From assembly GCF_020171785.1 (NCBI RefSeq), contig NZ_JAIVAE010000005.1, positions 1 through 64,000 of the forward strand: 64,000 nt of DNA, given 5' to 3'. The translations under genes were made by a program, and so were the position numbers. Within the stretch, counting starts at the first letter, position 1; each line of letters opens with the position of its first letter. Below the pieces are notes generated by a model. That model searched no databases. It saw nothing but the letters and a program-made list of their open reading frames with translations, and was not told the DNA's origin. Shown piece after piece: positions 51,275 to 60,956 of this stretch. Source of the DNA: Guptibacillus hwajinpoensis (GTDB lineage: Bacteria; Bacillota; Bacilli; Bacillales; Guptibacillaceae).

Positions 51275-52582
51275 TCAAAATAATTCAATTACTATTTTAT
51301 ATGAGCTCCATAATGCAAGGACTGTAGTTCCAATTAATACAATATTTTCAAACCAATTATTAAGAAATTGAGTCGGTAGATATTTTTTTCTTGTAGCTAG
51401 AAACAGCAATCCAATTGCTATAGCAGGAAGGCATGCTGCTTGTAGAATTGTGGTCATTAAAGTTAATTCAATGAAGCCGGGCATTCCAGGTATAAACCAA
51501 ATAAATGCTGAGAACATGAAAAATATAGCAATGTACTTGTATAAAGGATCGCTCTCAGTTGTGAAATACTTTTCTTTTCTTTCGGGATTTATAATCCATA
51601 GGTTATCCATGGCAACATTGTTATAGCCGTGGATAATGCCAAGTATTGTACTATATAATGCACCGAAAACTCCTAGGTAAAATGCAAGTCCACCAATACG
51701 TCCAAACTCTCCTTCTAATGCCCTTGCGATGTCACTTAATGATGTTACTTCAATACCTTGCGGACGAAGAATTTCGGCACCCACAACCCAAATGGATAGA
51801 TTGATAATGATCATAAGAATAATGGTGAAAAGCAATTCATTTCTTTGTATTTTCTTATATGATGAATCATTCCAACCTTTTGCACGGATGGAACGTGGAT
51901 ATAGAAAGTTAACTATTGAACCAGCTACTGCACCAATCATTGATAATGTTATCGCTAACGAACCAAACAAACCGGTTCCCTCTGGCATTTCAAATGTAAA
52001 TACGCCCTTTGCTAATTCATTTGGATCTGGAGTACTTGTAAGCGCTAGGTAGATAAATGCTATGGTCATAACAGCCAATAAAACTTTCATGACGTTCTCA
52101 AGTTGAGAATAAACGTTCGTTCTCAATAGGAAAAAACAAGAGATAATCACAATAACTGACCAAAAGAAAGGGCTTCCAAAACCGTTGAAAATATAATATA
52201 GTGCTTCACCAGAACCCTTCACCATATTTGAAATAGCCATATGCCCTAATACGATAGCCATTGTCATAAATAGGAATGGATAGATTTTACTAATTCTTGT
52301 ATAGGCTTCAAATAATGATAATTTTTCGATGTTACAAAGTTCGAAACGAGTCAGAATATTGACCACGATAAATCGAATCATACAAGCAATTACTAAAACC
52401 CACATTAAAGCATATCCGTAATGTGAACCTGCAACTGAGGAATCTACTAAATCTCCAGCGCCAAGCCCTGTTAACATAAATATTACCCCAGGTCCTAGAG
52501 ACTTCAAAGTTTGTTTCCACGTCAATTTTTTGAATTCAATTTTTTCTGGTTGAGGATTATGCTGTGGTTCTGCATTTATCAT
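51275..52582 (-). CDS. Nramp-related membrane carrier lacking the metal motifs
   Basis: A 435-residue protein with about 11 spans in the Nramp (LeuT-fold) pattern: LGPGVIFMLTGLGAGDLVDS then AGSHYGYALMWVL in span 1, corresponding to GPG...DPGN...AGSQYGY. The span-1 DPGN is GAGD here, and the span-6 MPH motif is replaced in GAVAGSIVNFLYPRS, so the usual metal-ion ligands are absent. With an HpaI aldolase and a sugar-acid kinase relic as operon partners, transport of a sugar acid or related organic acid is the better guess (inference). GGGGGG precedes the ATG. Confidence 0.75.
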   Translation of the reverse strand: MINAEPQHNPQPEKIEFKKLTWKQTLKSLGPGVIFMLTGLGAGDLVDSSVAGSHYGYALMWVLVIACMIRFIVVNILTRFELCNIEKLSLFEAYTRISKIYPFLFMTMAIVLGHMAISNMVKGSGEALYYIFNGFGSPFFWSVIVIISCFFLLRTNVYSQLENVMKVLLAVMTIAFIYLALTSTPDPNELAKGVFTFEMPEGTGLFGSLAITLSMIGAVAGSIVNFLYPRSIRAKGWNDSSYKKIQRNELLFTIILMIIINLSIWVVGAEILRPQGIEVTSLSDIARALEGEFGRIGGLAFYLGVFGALYSTILGIIHGYNNVAMDNLWIINPERKEKYFTTESDPLYKYIAIFFMFSAFIWFIPGMPGFIELTLMTTILQAACLPAIAIGLLFLATRKKYLPTQFLNNWFENIVLIGTTVLALWSSYKIVIELF

Positions 52583-52610
52583 TGTTACCCCCCCTTAATT
52601 TTAAATATTA

Positions 52611-53405
52611 TTAATGATTTGGATAAATTTTATTGAATTCTGATACCGTGTTTTTTGCCACTTCTCCTAAAGTCGTAGTATCAGACATCATAACCACAAT
52701 ACGATAACCTTTTTCATATAAATTCTTAGCTTGATGAACATTACTCGCAACTGTTGCTAGGACTTTGTCTGATTGGAATACTAACTTTTCTATTTTACTA
52801 ATTGTCTCCTTAACTTCGTATGCCTGGGGATTCCCGAAGTAACCCATAGATGTTGATAAATCCATTGGCCCTATAAATATTCCGTCAATCCCTCTTACAT
52901 TTAAGATTTCTGGTAAGTTATCAACTGCTTCCTTCGTTTCAATTGCAACAAACAAACTGATTTGTGCGTTTGCGTGTTCAAGATAATCTTTACCATTCAT
53001 ACCAAATCCTCCAGCCCTCGGACTTGGCGCAATCCCTCTAAAGCCTTCGGGGGGGTATTTACAAGCCTTTACTGCTTGTTTGGCTTGTTCAGCGGAGTTG
53101 ACGTAGGGAACTAATATTCCGTGAGCTCCAGCATCGAGAACTCTTTTAATTATTACAAAGTCATTCCATGGTACTCTTACAAAAGGAGTTGCTTCATAAC
53201 CTGATAGTGCATGGAGCTGATGAAGCAATGACATTATATCTCCTGGTCCATGCTCCATATCAATTACCAAAATGTCAAAACCAGATTTCGCCATAATTTC
53301 TGCCGTTATGGGACTTGAGGCTTGTAGCCACCCTGCGGACATTTTTTTATTACCTAACAGCTGATCCTTTACACGGTTTTTAAATACATTGTTTAACTTT
53401 AGCAC
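52611..53405 (-). CDS. HpcH/HpaI-family class II aldolase
   Basis: A 264-residue metal-dependent aldolase cleaving a 2-keto acid to pyruvate (or a related keto acid) and an aldehyde. Motifs visible: DILVIDMEHGPGD (metal and substrate, about residues 44-56), PFVRVPWND, the GAHGILVPYVNSAEQA loop, YPPEGFRGIAPSPRA (Arg) and AIETKEAVDNLPEIL with IFIGPMDLSTSMG. It resembles 2-keto-3-deoxy-L-rhamnonate and 4-hydroxy-2-oxoheptanedioate aldolases. GTG start with GAGGAGGG seven bases ahead. It is the first gene after the sigma-54 promoter; the pathway probably ends with aldol cleavage of a short acid sugar. Confidence 0.9.
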   Translation of the reverse strand: MLKLNNVFKNRVKDQLLGNKKMSAGWLQASSPITAEIMAKSGFDILVIDMEHGPGDIMSLLHQLHALSGYEATPFVRVPWNDFVIIKRVLDAGAHGILVPYVNSAEQAKQAVKACKYPPEGFRGIAPSPRAGGFGMNGKDYLEHANAQISLFVAIETKEAVDNLPEILNVRGIDGIFIGPMDLSTSMGYFGNPQAYEVKETISKIEKLVFQSDKVLATVASNVHQAKNLYEKGYRIVVMMSDTTTLGEVAKNTVSEFNKIYPNH

Positions 53406-53440
53406 TTGAAACCCTCCTCGATTGTTTTCATTTATTTAAG

Positions 53441-53458
53441 TAGCAAGAAGTATGCCAA
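53441..53458 (-). promoter_or_regulatory. Sigma-54 (-24/-12) promoter of the aldolase operon
   Basis: On the minus strand TTGGCATACTTCTTGCTA has GG and GC exactly 10 bp apart, as in the consensus TGGCAC-N5-TTGC. It lies 36 bp upstream of the aldolase GTG, and the facing gene is a sigma-54 activator. Confidence 0.8.
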
Positions 53459-53778
53459 CTTTTATGATTGTAAATATTATTCAAAAAGCGCAGTTTATAA
53501 GGGATGGGGGTTTATTGAGGATAAATTTAGTACTTTATTGGTTCATAATATTGTTTTAATGAGACATATTTGTTTAAACAATTTGTGTCATAAAACAAGA
53601 AAGGAAGGGTATTTATGTTACGATTAAGAAAACTTTTAATTGGGCAATTTCATATAGTTTTTTGCGATTTTTTGTAAGCGCTATCTATTGCGTTCTTTCG
53701 TATTCTAAGGGTGAAATATAGTTACTATCCTATGCCCCATAATAAAAGCTACCATATGTACAAGAAGGGGGAATTTAA
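53459..53778. other. Divergent control region between aldolase operon and activator gene
   Basis: No gene. It should hold the activator's enhancer sites and the regulator's own promoter. I see no long palindrome; TTGTAAGCGCTATC near 53674 has a short GCGC core. Confidence 0.4.
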
Positions 53779-55662
53779 GTGATTAAAATAGCTTTAGTTG
53801 TTCCGTGCAAGGACTTTATCAAAGATGCTGCTACTATTTTTAAAGAACATGATGAAATAGATTCAGACCAACAAAAATATCTATTTGAATTTAAAGAGAT
53901 TGTAATTGGTGAAGAAAATCAGCATGATAAAATCCATGCAGATATTATTATTACTCGAGGACTACTAGCTGAAATATTGGGGAGAATTTCAGGGGATATT
54001 CCAATTGTCGAAATCGCTGTCTCTTCCTCTGATATACTTCGTACCATCCGAAAGTGTAATGAGCAATTTGGTAGAAGAAAAATAGGTGTTATTGCTGCAA
54101 GTAATATGTTAACGGGTTTAAATAATATATATGATTTACTTGATACCCCAATTGAAACGTATAGATTGGGTACGAATTGGAATGGGAGTTCTTTGGTGAA
54201 AAAAGCTCAAACTAATGGTTGTGAAATTATATTAGGGGGCATGAATACGTGTAAATATGCTGAAGATCTACAAATTGATAATATGGTGATCGAATCAAGC
54301 CCTGAGGCACTATGGCAAGCTATCACACAGGCAAAAAAAATGATTATCACAGCGTTAAGAGAACAAGAAAAGGCGAAAAGACTACAGGCGATCCTTGATG
54401 GTTCTAGTGATGGGGTTATTGTGATAAATGCAAATAACGAAATCGTCATGCTGAATCCTAAAGCTGCTAGTCTAATGGGCCTCGACAAAACTCTTAATAA
54501 ACAAAAAATTGATAACTCATCTATTTTACCAGAGTTTAAAATATTAATGAAGGATGCAAATGAATATACGAATGAGGTTTTTCAATACAACAAAATATTG
54601 TTAAATATCAATAAGCGTTTTATTAAAGTTAGAGATGTCGTATCTGATATTGTATTTACAATTCAAGCAGTTCAAGATCTTCAACAACTAGAGGGAAGCA
54701 TTAGAAAACGAATATATAGTAAAGGTCATACAGCGAGTTTCACTTTTGCGAATATTATCGGGAAAACAGAAAGAATGAAACAAACAATAAAAATTGCACA
54801 AAGATATAGTCGTACAAATTCGAATATCCTTTTAATAGGAGAAAGTGGTACGGGAAAAGAAGTATTTGCTCAAAGTATACATCGTGAAAGTGACAGGTTT
54901 TCCAATTCGTTTGTCGCCATTAACTGTGCGGCTATACCTGAACAACTGCTAGAAAGTGAACTGTTCGGTTACGTGTCTGGAAGTTTTACCGGCGCTAATA
55001 AGAATGGAAAAACTGGACTTTTTGAGATTGCTCATCGCGGAACTATTTTTTTGGATGAAATCGCCGAAATACCCTTAACACTTCAGGCAAAACTTCTACG
55101 TGTTCTACAAGAGCGAGAATTAATGCGAGTAGGGAGTGATGAGGTTATTAAAGTAGACATTCGTATTGTCGCTGCTACGAACAAAGATTTAAGAACTTTA
55201 GTGAAAGAGAACCGGTTTAGAGAAGACTTGTTTTATAGATTGGATGTGTTGAGGATTGAATTGCCGACTTTAGAAGAACATAGAGGTGATATCCCTTACT
55301 TAGTAGAAGATTTTTTCCATAGAAATTACCCTGAGATTCAAATCACAGAAGAGTCGAAACAATTTTTAATGAATCATTCGTGGCCTGGAAATGTGCGACA
55401 CCTCTATAATATATGTGAGAGATTAGCAGTATTATATACTCCAAATATTACTCTTCCAGATGTGAAAGCAGTTCTTCACAACACTTTAGAAGAAGAATTT
55501 GAGGCCCATTCAACCAATGAAAAAGAACTGATTCTACAAACCTTAATTAAAAAACAATATAACCGCGGCAAAACTGCTAAGAGTCTAGGTATGAGTCGAT
55601 CAACACTTTGGAGAAAAATAAAAGAATATCAAATTACCGTAGATCCAGATTTGTCTCAATGA
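53779..55662 (+). CDS. PrpR-like sigma-54-dependent transcriptional activator
   Basis: A 627-residue enhancer-binding protein. Residues 10-190 are a PrpR_N sensor domain (periplasmic-binding-like, typical of propionate or sugar-acid responsive regulators), 200-305 a PAS domain (AILDGSSDGVIVINANNEIV in part), about 325-555 the AAA+ domain with Walker A GESGTGKE (354-361) and the sigma-54-contacting loop GSFTGA (401-406), and the C-terminus a Fis-type HTH (YNRGKTAKSLGMSRSTLWRK). The loop is normally GAFTGA; Ser replaces the first Ala. It faces the aldolase operon across its sigma-54 promoter, so it is almost certainly that operon's activator. GTG start, GGGGGA upstream. Confidence 0.92.
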   Translation: MIKIALVVPCKDFIKDAATIFKEHDEIDSDQQKYLFEFKEIVIGEENQHDKIHADIIITRGLLAEILGRISGDIPIVEIAVSSSDILRTIRKCNEQFGRRKIGVIAASNMLTGLNNIYDLLDTPIETYRLGTNWNGSSLVKKAQTNGCEIILGGMNTCKYAEDLQIDNMVIESSPEALWQAITQAKKMIITALREQEKAKRLQAILDGSSDGVIVINANNEIVMLNPKAASLMGLDKTLNKQKIDNSSILPEFKILMKDANEYTNEVFQYNKILLNINKRFIKVRDVVSDIVFTIQAVQDLQQLEGSIRKRIYSKGHTASFTFANIIGKTERMKQTIKIAQRYSRTNSNILLIGESGTGKEVFAQSIHRESDRFSNSFVAINCAAIPEQLLESELFGYVSGSFTGANKNGKTGLFEIAHRGTIFLDEIAEIPLTLQAKLLRVLQERELMRVGSDEVIKVDIRIVAATNKDLRTLVKENRFREDLFYRLDVLRIELPTLEEHRGDIPYLVEDFFHRNYPEIQITEESKQFLMNHSWPGNVRHLYNICERLAVLYTPNITLPDVKAVLHNTLEEEFEAHSTNEKELILQTLIKKQYNRGKTAKSLGMSRSTLWRKIKEYQITVDPDLSQ

Positions 55663-55742
55663 CTTACATAGAGAACTGATTCGTGTTAGTGGAGTAAGTA
55701 TGGATAAAAGAAGTTTATTAGTAGAATACATTTATACGTATT

Positions 55743-55793
55743 AAAAAAAACCAGGGTCTAATCGTTCTATTGGTTAGTTCACCTGGTTTTTTT
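55743..55793 (+). terminator. Terminator of the activator gene
   Basis: AAAAAAAACCAGG pairs with CCTGGTTTTTTT around an inner, partly paired loop. Confidence 0.8.
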
Positions 55794-55911
55794 AAAAGTT
55801 TTATATAATCAAGTGAATCAGTGGTCCCGAACCGTCCCTCTGATCCCGATTGACGATAACGCTTTCATATGATAACTTATGTTTATGTTAAATCACAATA
55901 GAGATTTAAAA

Positions 55912-55923
55912 TCACATATGTGA
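55912..55923. promoter_or_regulatory. Possible operator of the IclR regulator
   Basis: Perfect 12-bp palindrome TCACATATGTGA ending 14 bp before the regulator's ATG; a second TCACAATAGAG half lies 20 bp upstream. Position suggests autoregulation. A degenerate GAACCGTCCC repeat end lies further upstream near 55820. Confidence 0.35.
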
Positions 55924-55937
55924 ATTGAGGAATTGGA

Positions 55938-56687
55938 ATGTCAGTCAAATCAGCGAAACGCGTACTGGAGATCTTAGAGGTTATTTCTCATGTTCCATCT
56001 GGCTTAACGGTTAAGGAAGTGAGTGATCAGTTAGAGTTTCCTCAAAGTAGTACGTTTAATTTAATGAAGACGCTTCATCAGGAAGGGTATCTTTATCAGG
56101 ATGCACTCAAGAAATATCGGTTGGGAGCGAAGTTGATTCATTTAGGGACAACGGCTATGGAGTCGTTGGATATTCATAGCATTGGATTAGCTTATTTAAC
56201 TGCTCTAATGAATAGCGTCCAAGAAACGGTATTCATGGCGGTTTTATCTGGTGGAGAGTTGGTCTATGTCGCGAAGATTGATAGCAATCGCTCGATTAAA
56301 ACGTCTGCTCAGTTAGGCTTTAAAAAGCCGTTATATTGTACGGGTTTAGGAAAAGCGTTTTTAGCCTTTCTTCCAAAAGAAGAAAGAGATTCCCTACTCG
56401 AAGGCATGACACTAGAACCGATTACGGATAAAACGGTTACCGATAAAGATGAACTAATGAAGCAGCTAGAGGTTTACCAGCAACAGGGGTATAGCATTGA
56501 TGATGAAGAGAACGAAGAAGGTTTATTCTGTGTAGCGGCTCCTATTTTTGATAGTAGCAATAAGCAAATCGCGGCGATTAGCGTGGCAGGTCCGAAAGAA
56601 CGAATGATCGCTAGAGTGGAGACAACGACGAACGAGTTGAAGAAAACGGCAAGAACGATCTCAAGTAAAGTTGGCTATCGAGGTTAA
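55938..56687 (+). CDS. IclR-family regulator of the galactonate operon
   Basis: A 249-residue repressor or activator. The N-terminal winged HTH (SAKRVLEILEVISHVPSGLT then VKEVSDQL.FPQSSTFNLMKTL, residues 4-45) is followed by the IclR effector domain with LGFKKPLYCTGLGKAFLAFL and DDEENEEGLFCVAAPIF. IclR regulators of this type (KdgR) respond to 2-keto-3-deoxy sugar acids or similar. It is the first gene of a five-gene run, all on the plus strand with gaps of 2-42 bp. Ribosome binding site GAGGAATTGG. Confidence 0.9.
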   Translation: MSVKSAKRVLEILEVISHVPSGLTVKEVSDQLEFPQSSTFNLMKTLHQEGYLYQDALKKYRLGAKLIHLGTTAMESLDIHSIGLAYLTALMNSVQETVFMAVLSGGELVYVAKIDSNRSIKTSAQLGFKKPLYCTGLGKAFLAFLPKEERDSLLEGMTLEPITDKTVTDKDELMKQLEVYQQQGYSIDDEENEEGLFCVAAPIFDSSNKQIAAISVAGPKERMIARVETTTNELKKTARTISSKVGYRG

Positions 56688-56704
56688 GAAAAGAGGTTAG
56701 GAAA

Positions 56705-57661
56705 ATGGATGTTGTGGCGATTGGAGAGACGCTTGTCTCTCTTACACCAAAAGCGAATGGGCTTATGAGGCATGCGGAATCTTTTACTCCAAAAGTGGCT
56801 GGAGCAGAAACGAATACGTTAATGGGGTTAAGTCGATTAGGACACGAAACAGGATGGATTAGTCGACTTGGCGACGATGAACTTGGTGCGAGGATCCTCA
56901 CAACGGTAAGAGGTGAAGGGGTTGATACCTCGAATGTGATGTTCGACCGTCAGCACCAAACGGGACTATTTTTTAAAGAAATGATTCATGGCGGAGAGGT
57001 AAGAGTGCATTATTACAGAAAAGGGTCAGCAGCCAGTCATCTTGAAATGGATGATTTGAATGAAGACTACATCGCGAATGCAACCTTCCTATACATATCA
57101 GGCATTACGCCCGCGTTAAGCGAGTCTTGTAAAACGGTTATTATGAGAGCGATCTCAATTGCGAAAGAACATGACACGAAAGTTGTGTTTGATCCCAATA
57201 TACGTAAGAAGCTTTGGAGTGAAGAGGAAGCGAGAACAACGTTATTAGAAATTAGTAATCAATCTGATATTGTTCTGCCGGGAATTGCAGAAGGCGCTTT
57301 TCTTTTTGGCACAACAGATGACAAAGAGATTGCGCAGTCCTTTTTGAATTTGGATGACGTGTCGTGTGTGGTGGTGAAACGAGGTGAGCGTGGCGCTTAT
57401 TACAGTACGCCTGAAAGTTCTGGAGAAGTTGACGCTTATGAAGTGAGGAACGTCATTGATCCTGTAGGGGCGGGGGATGGATTTGCGGCTGGGTTTTTAT
57501 CCGGTCTTCTCGATCACTTATCCATTGAAAAAGCGGTTGAGCGTGCCTGTGCTGTTGGGGCCATGGTGACGACCATTCCTGGTGATTTTGAAGGGTTGCC
57601 AGATCGCGCAAGGTTAGAACAGTTTATGTCTTCCGATCAACGAGAGGATGTAGAACGATAA
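56705..57661 (+). CDS. kdgK: 2-dehydro-3-deoxy-gluconokinase/galactonokinase (PfkB family)
   Basis: Phosphorylates 2-keto-3-deoxy sugar acid at C6. The 318-residue ribokinase-fold enzyme shows VVAIGETLVSLTPKANG at the N-terminus, GAETNTLMGLSRLGHETGWI, VFDPNIRKKLW and the catalytic/anion-hole motif DPVGAGDGFAAGF (Asp about residue 259). With DgoD in the operon, the physiological substrate is probably 2-keto-3-deoxygalactonate, although PfkB-type KdgK often accepts both epimers. Ribosome binding site AGAGGTTAGG. Confidence 0.93.
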   Translation: MDVVAIGETLVSLTPKANGLMRHAESFTPKVAGAETNTLMGLSRLGHETGWISRLGDDELGARILTTVRGEGVDTSNVMFDRQHQTGLFFKEMIHGGEVRVHYYRKGSAASHLEMDDLNEDYIANATFLYISGITPALSESCKTVIMRAISIAKEHDTKVVFDPNIRKKLWSEEEARTTLLEISNQSDIVLPGIAEGAFLFGTTDDKEIAQSFLNLDDVSCVVVKRGERGAYYSTPESSGEVDAYEVRNVIDPVGAGDGFAAGFLSGLLDHLSIEKAVERACAVGAMVTTIPGDFEGLPDRARLEQFMSSDQREDVER

Positions 57662-57682
57662 TGAAGTGGAGGTCTAGGATAA

Positions 57683-58327
57683 ATGAAAGCGCTTAATGAA
57701 ATCGAACAACATAAAATTGTTGCAATAATACGTGGCTACGAGGAAGAAGATGCATATGCGATTGCAAAGGCTCTATACGATGGGGGAATTCGGTTAGTTG
57801 AGGTAACACTAAATTCACCTCATGCACTTCGAACGATTGAAAAGATCTCAAAAGAATTAGGTGGCGAAATGCTCGTTGGCGCAGGAACCGTTTTAGATCC
57901 GGAGTCAGCGCAAGCGGCACTAATGGCTGGTGCAAAGTTTATTCTTTCTCCTTCTTTAAATACCGAAACAATTAAACTAACAAAACGTTATGGCGCGGTC
58001 AGTATACCAGGAGCCTATACACCAACAGAAATTCTGACGGCATATGAAGCGGGAGCCGATGTTGTAAAAGTATTCCCAGCCACAACGCTTGGTCCATCTT
58101 ATATAAAAGATTTGAACGGACCGCTTCCACAGCTAAGGTTACTACCGACCGGAGGCGTAACGTTAGATAACATGGAAAGTTATTTATCTGTTGGAGCGTT
58201 TGGGGTCGGACTTGGTAGTTCACTAGTCCATAAAACTACGGAAGTAACAGCAGCATACCTTGAAGAGATTACGGAAAAAGCACGGCAATTTACGAGTTTC
58301 GTAACGGATACCACAGGAGGGAAATGA
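57683..58327 (+). CDS. kdgA: 2-dehydro-3-deoxy-6-phosphogluconate/galactonate aldolase
   Basis: Class I aldolase splitting the phosphorylated keto-deoxy acid into pyruvate and glyceraldehyde-3-phosphate. The 214-residue protein has the Glu in [30 protein letters not shown] and the Schiff-base Lys in [12 protein letters not shown], followed by RLLPTGGV. Ribosome binding site GGAGG. Its TGA overlaps the region upstream of DgoD. Confidence 0.94.
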   Translation: MKALNEIEQHKIVAIIRGYEEEDAYAIAKALYDGGIRLVEVTLNSPHALRTIEKISKELGGEMLVGAGTVLDPESAQAALMAGAKFILSPSLNTETIKLTKRYGAVSIPGAYTPTEILTAYEAGADVVKVFPATTLGPSYIKDLNGPLPQLRLLPTGGVTLDNMESYLSVGAFGVGLGSSLVHKTTEVTAAYLEEITEKARQFTSFVTDTTGGK

Positions 58328-58329
58328 TC

Positions 58330-59478
58330 ATGAAGATTACAGGATATAAGCTTTATCAAGTACCACCAAGATGGTTGTTTTTAAAAATTGAAACGGATGA
58401 AGGCATTGTCGGCTGGGGAGAGCCCGTCATTGAAGGACGCGCAGCTACGGTGAAAGCGGCCGTTGACGAACTTATGGAAAACTTGATCGGAAAAGACCCT
58501 GAACGAATTGAAGATCACTGGAACATGATGTACCGCTCTGGATTTTACCGAGGTGGACCGATTCTGATGAGTGCGATTGCTGGAATTGACCAGGCACTGT
58601 GGGATATAAAAGGGAAGTTCCATAACACCTCCATACATAATCTACTAGGCGGCGCTTGTCGCGATTCAATAAAAGTTTATTCCTGGATTGGCGGCGATCG
58701 CCCGGCAGATGTAGGACAAGCTGCAAAGGACGTCGTTGAAAAAGGATTTAAAGCGATCAAGATGAACGCAACAGAAGAACTGCAGTATATTGATTCTCAT
58801 GAAAAGATCGATCAGGTGCTTGAACGAGTGAGCACAATTCGAGAAACAGTCGGCCCTTATATCGGAATTGGTATTGATTTTCACGGTCGCGTTCATAAAC
58901 CAATGGCCAAGATCCTGGCGAAAGAACTCGAAACGTTTCGCCCCATGTTTATTGAAGAGCCCGTGTTACCTGAAAACAATGAAGCACTACGCGAGATTGC
59001 GAACCACGTGAACATCCCAATCGCAACAGGTGAACGGATGTATTCAAGGTGGGATTTCAAACCGCTTCTAACAGATGGTTACGCGGACATTATTCAACCT
59101 GACCTGTCTCATGCAGGAGGCATTACTGAATGCAAAAAAATCATTTCCATGGCAGAAGCCTTCGATGTCGCCGTCGCGCCTCACTGTCCACTTGGCCCAA
59201 TTGCGCTTGCGGCATGCTTGCTAGTGGATGCAACTTCACACAATGCCTTCATCCAGGAGCAGAGCTTAGGCATTCACTATAACGTCGGCAGTGATCTACT
59301 AGACTATATAACTGATAAAGAAGTTTTTAAATATGAAGACGGCTATGTGAGTATACCTCAAGGACCAGGATTAGGTATTGATGTAAATGAAGAGGTTGTC
59401 GAAAAAATGGCAAGTGAAGGACATAACTGGCATAACCCTGTTTGGCGTCACAAGGATGGATCCATTGCGGAATGGTAG
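58330..59478 (+). CDS. dgoD: D-galactonate dehydratase
   Basis: Enolase-superfamily enzyme (mandelate racemase group) dehydrating D-galactonate to 2-keto-3-deoxygalactonate. Nearly the whole 382-residue protein follows the DgoD pattern: [51 protein letters not shown], metal ligands in [18 protein letters not shown] and IATGERM, the catalytic [11 protein letters not shown] and [15 protein letters not shown], and the C-terminal [15 protein letters not shown] start at the second ATG because GGAGGG is eight bases upstream of it. Confidence 0.96.
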   Translation: MKITGYKLYQVPPRWLFLKIETDEGIVGWGEPVIEGRAATVKAAVDELMENLIGKDPERIEDHWNMMYRSGFYRGGPILMSAIAGIDQALWDIKGKFHNTSIHNLLGGACRDSIKVYSWIGGDRPADVGQAAKDVVEKGFKAIKMNATEELQYIDSHEKIDQVLERVSTIRETVGPYIGIGIDFHGRVHKPMAKILAKELETFRPMFIEEPVLPENNEALREIANHVNIPIATGERMYSRWDFKPLLTDGYADIIQPDLSHAGGITECKKIISMAEAFDVAVAPHCPLGPIALAACLLVDATSHNAFIQEQSLGIHYNVGSDLLDYITDKEVFKYEDGYVSIPQGPGLGIDVNEEVVEKMASEGHNWHNPVWRHKDGSIAEW

Positions 59479-59520
59479 GTTCTAGTATCTATTAAAAATG
59501 GGACAGAAGGAGGAACATAA

Positions 59521-60873
59521 ATGGGTTCAGATACTTTTCTAATTTTGATTACGGTATTAGGAATTGCCTTATTGCTCTTTTTAGTTATGAAGTCCAAGTT
59601 ACAAGCGTTTGTTGCTTTATTAATCTCCAGTTTGTTCATTGGAGTTGCTTCAGGATTAGAATTAGATGAAGTCATTACTTCAATAGAAGAAGGAATGGGA
59701 GGAACGCTTGGATTCATAGCGATCGTCGTTGGACTAGGCGCCATGTTTGGGGAGATGCTCCGTGTCTCCGGAGGTGCCGAACGATTGGCGATTACACTCG
59801 TCAACAAATTTGGCGAAGGGCGGGTGCAATGGGCTCTTGGGTTAACTGGTTTTATTGTTGCGATTCCAGTGTTTTTGGATGTCGCACTTGTAATCCTGAT
59901 TCCAATTGTATATAGCCTCGCTCAAAAAACAAAAAAGTCTACGCTATATTTCGGGATACCGTTGCTTGCAGGATTGGCCGTTACACATAGCTTTGTTCCA
60001 CCAACGCCTGGCCCGATCTCGGTTGCTTCTATTTTAGGTGCGGATTTAGGATGGGTTATTCTATTCGGTGCACTCGCAGGTCTACCTGCAATGATTATCG
60101 CAGGTCCTATTTTCGGTAAATACATCGGAAACAAAATTCACGTTAAAGTTCCTGACTTCGTAACGCAAAACGAAATGGAACAAGAGAAAAACGAAAAAGA
60201 ACTTCCAAGCTTTTTATCAATCGTCCTATTAATTCTGATTCCTCTTGTATTAATTCTTGTAAATACTGTCTCTGGTCAGATCTTACCGGAAGATAGTTTT
60301 ACGCGATCGTTATTAACATTTATCGGACATCCCTTTATTGCATTAACTCTTTCCACATTACTCACTTTTTACTTCTTAGGTACAAAACGGGGGTACACGA
60401 AAGAAGAGATTCAAAACATTGCTACTAAATCATTAGAACCTGCCGGGATCATTATCTTAGTGACAGGTGCTGGTGGCGTCTTCAAGCAAACGCTTATTAA
60501 CAGTGGTGTTGGCGATATTCTAGGCGAAATGATGGCAACATCTAGTTTACCTATTGTTCTATTAGCTTTCCTTATCTCCACTTTCGTCCGCGTGGCGCAA
60601 GGATCGGCAACGGTTGCGATGATAACGGCAGCCGGTTTAATGTCACCAATCATCAGCATGATGGACGTCTCTGAACCAATGCTTGGTTTATTGGTTATCT
60701 CCATTGCGAGTGGTGCAACAGTCTTTTCTCATGTGAATGACTCTGGCTTCTGGTTAGTGAATCGTTTCTTTGGATTAACAGAGAAACAAACGCTCCAGAC
60801 GTGGACAGTGATGGAAACCCTGATTGGATTCATTGGGTTTGGGGTTGTGTTTGCGATTAGTTTTTTTGTATAG
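59521..60873 (+). CDS. GntP-family sugar-acid:H+ symporter
   Basis: A 450-residue permease with 12-14 spans. GntP signatures visible are GGTLGFIAIVVGLGAMFGEML, FGEGRVQWALGLTGFIVAIP then VFLDVALVIL, HSFVPPTPGPISVASILGAD and the C-terminal GSATVAMITAAGL and HVNDSGFWLVNRFF. The family carries gluconate, galactonate, idonate and glycerate with protons; operon context indicates D-galactonate. Ribosome binding site AGGAGG. Confidence 0.94.
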   Translation: MGSDTFLILITVLGIALLLFLVMKSKLQAFVALLISSLFIGVASGLELDEVITSIEEGMGGTLGFIAIVVGLGAMFGEMLRVSGGAERLAITLVNKFGEGRVQWALGLTGFIVAIPVFLDVALVILIPIVYSLAQKTKKSTLYFGIPLLAGLAVTHSFVPPTPGPISVASILGADLGWVILFGALAGLPAMIIAGPIFGKYIGNKIHVKVPDFVTQNEMEQEKNEKELPSFLSIVLLILIPLVLILVNTVSGQILPEDSFTRSLLTFIGHPFIALTLSTLLTFYFLGTKRGYTKEEIQNIATKSLEPAGIIILVTGAGGVFKQTLINSGVGDILGEMMATSSLPIVLLAFLISTFVRVAQGSATVAMITAAGLMSPIISMMDVSEPMLGLLVISIASGATVFSHVNDSGFWLVNRFFGLTEKQTLQTWTVMETLIGFIGFGVVFAISFFV

Positions 60874-60912
60874 GGTAAATAGTAAATGACAATTATAAGA
60901 ATGAATAAACGG

Positions 60913-60956
60913 CTAGGAGACTGATCGAGAAGGGTTGATCGGTTTCCTGGTTTTTT
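60913..60956 (+). terminator. Terminator of the galactonate operon
   Basis: CTAGGAGACTGATC pairs with GATCGGTTTCCTGG (G-U pairs included) and is followed by six T. Confidence 0.8.
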
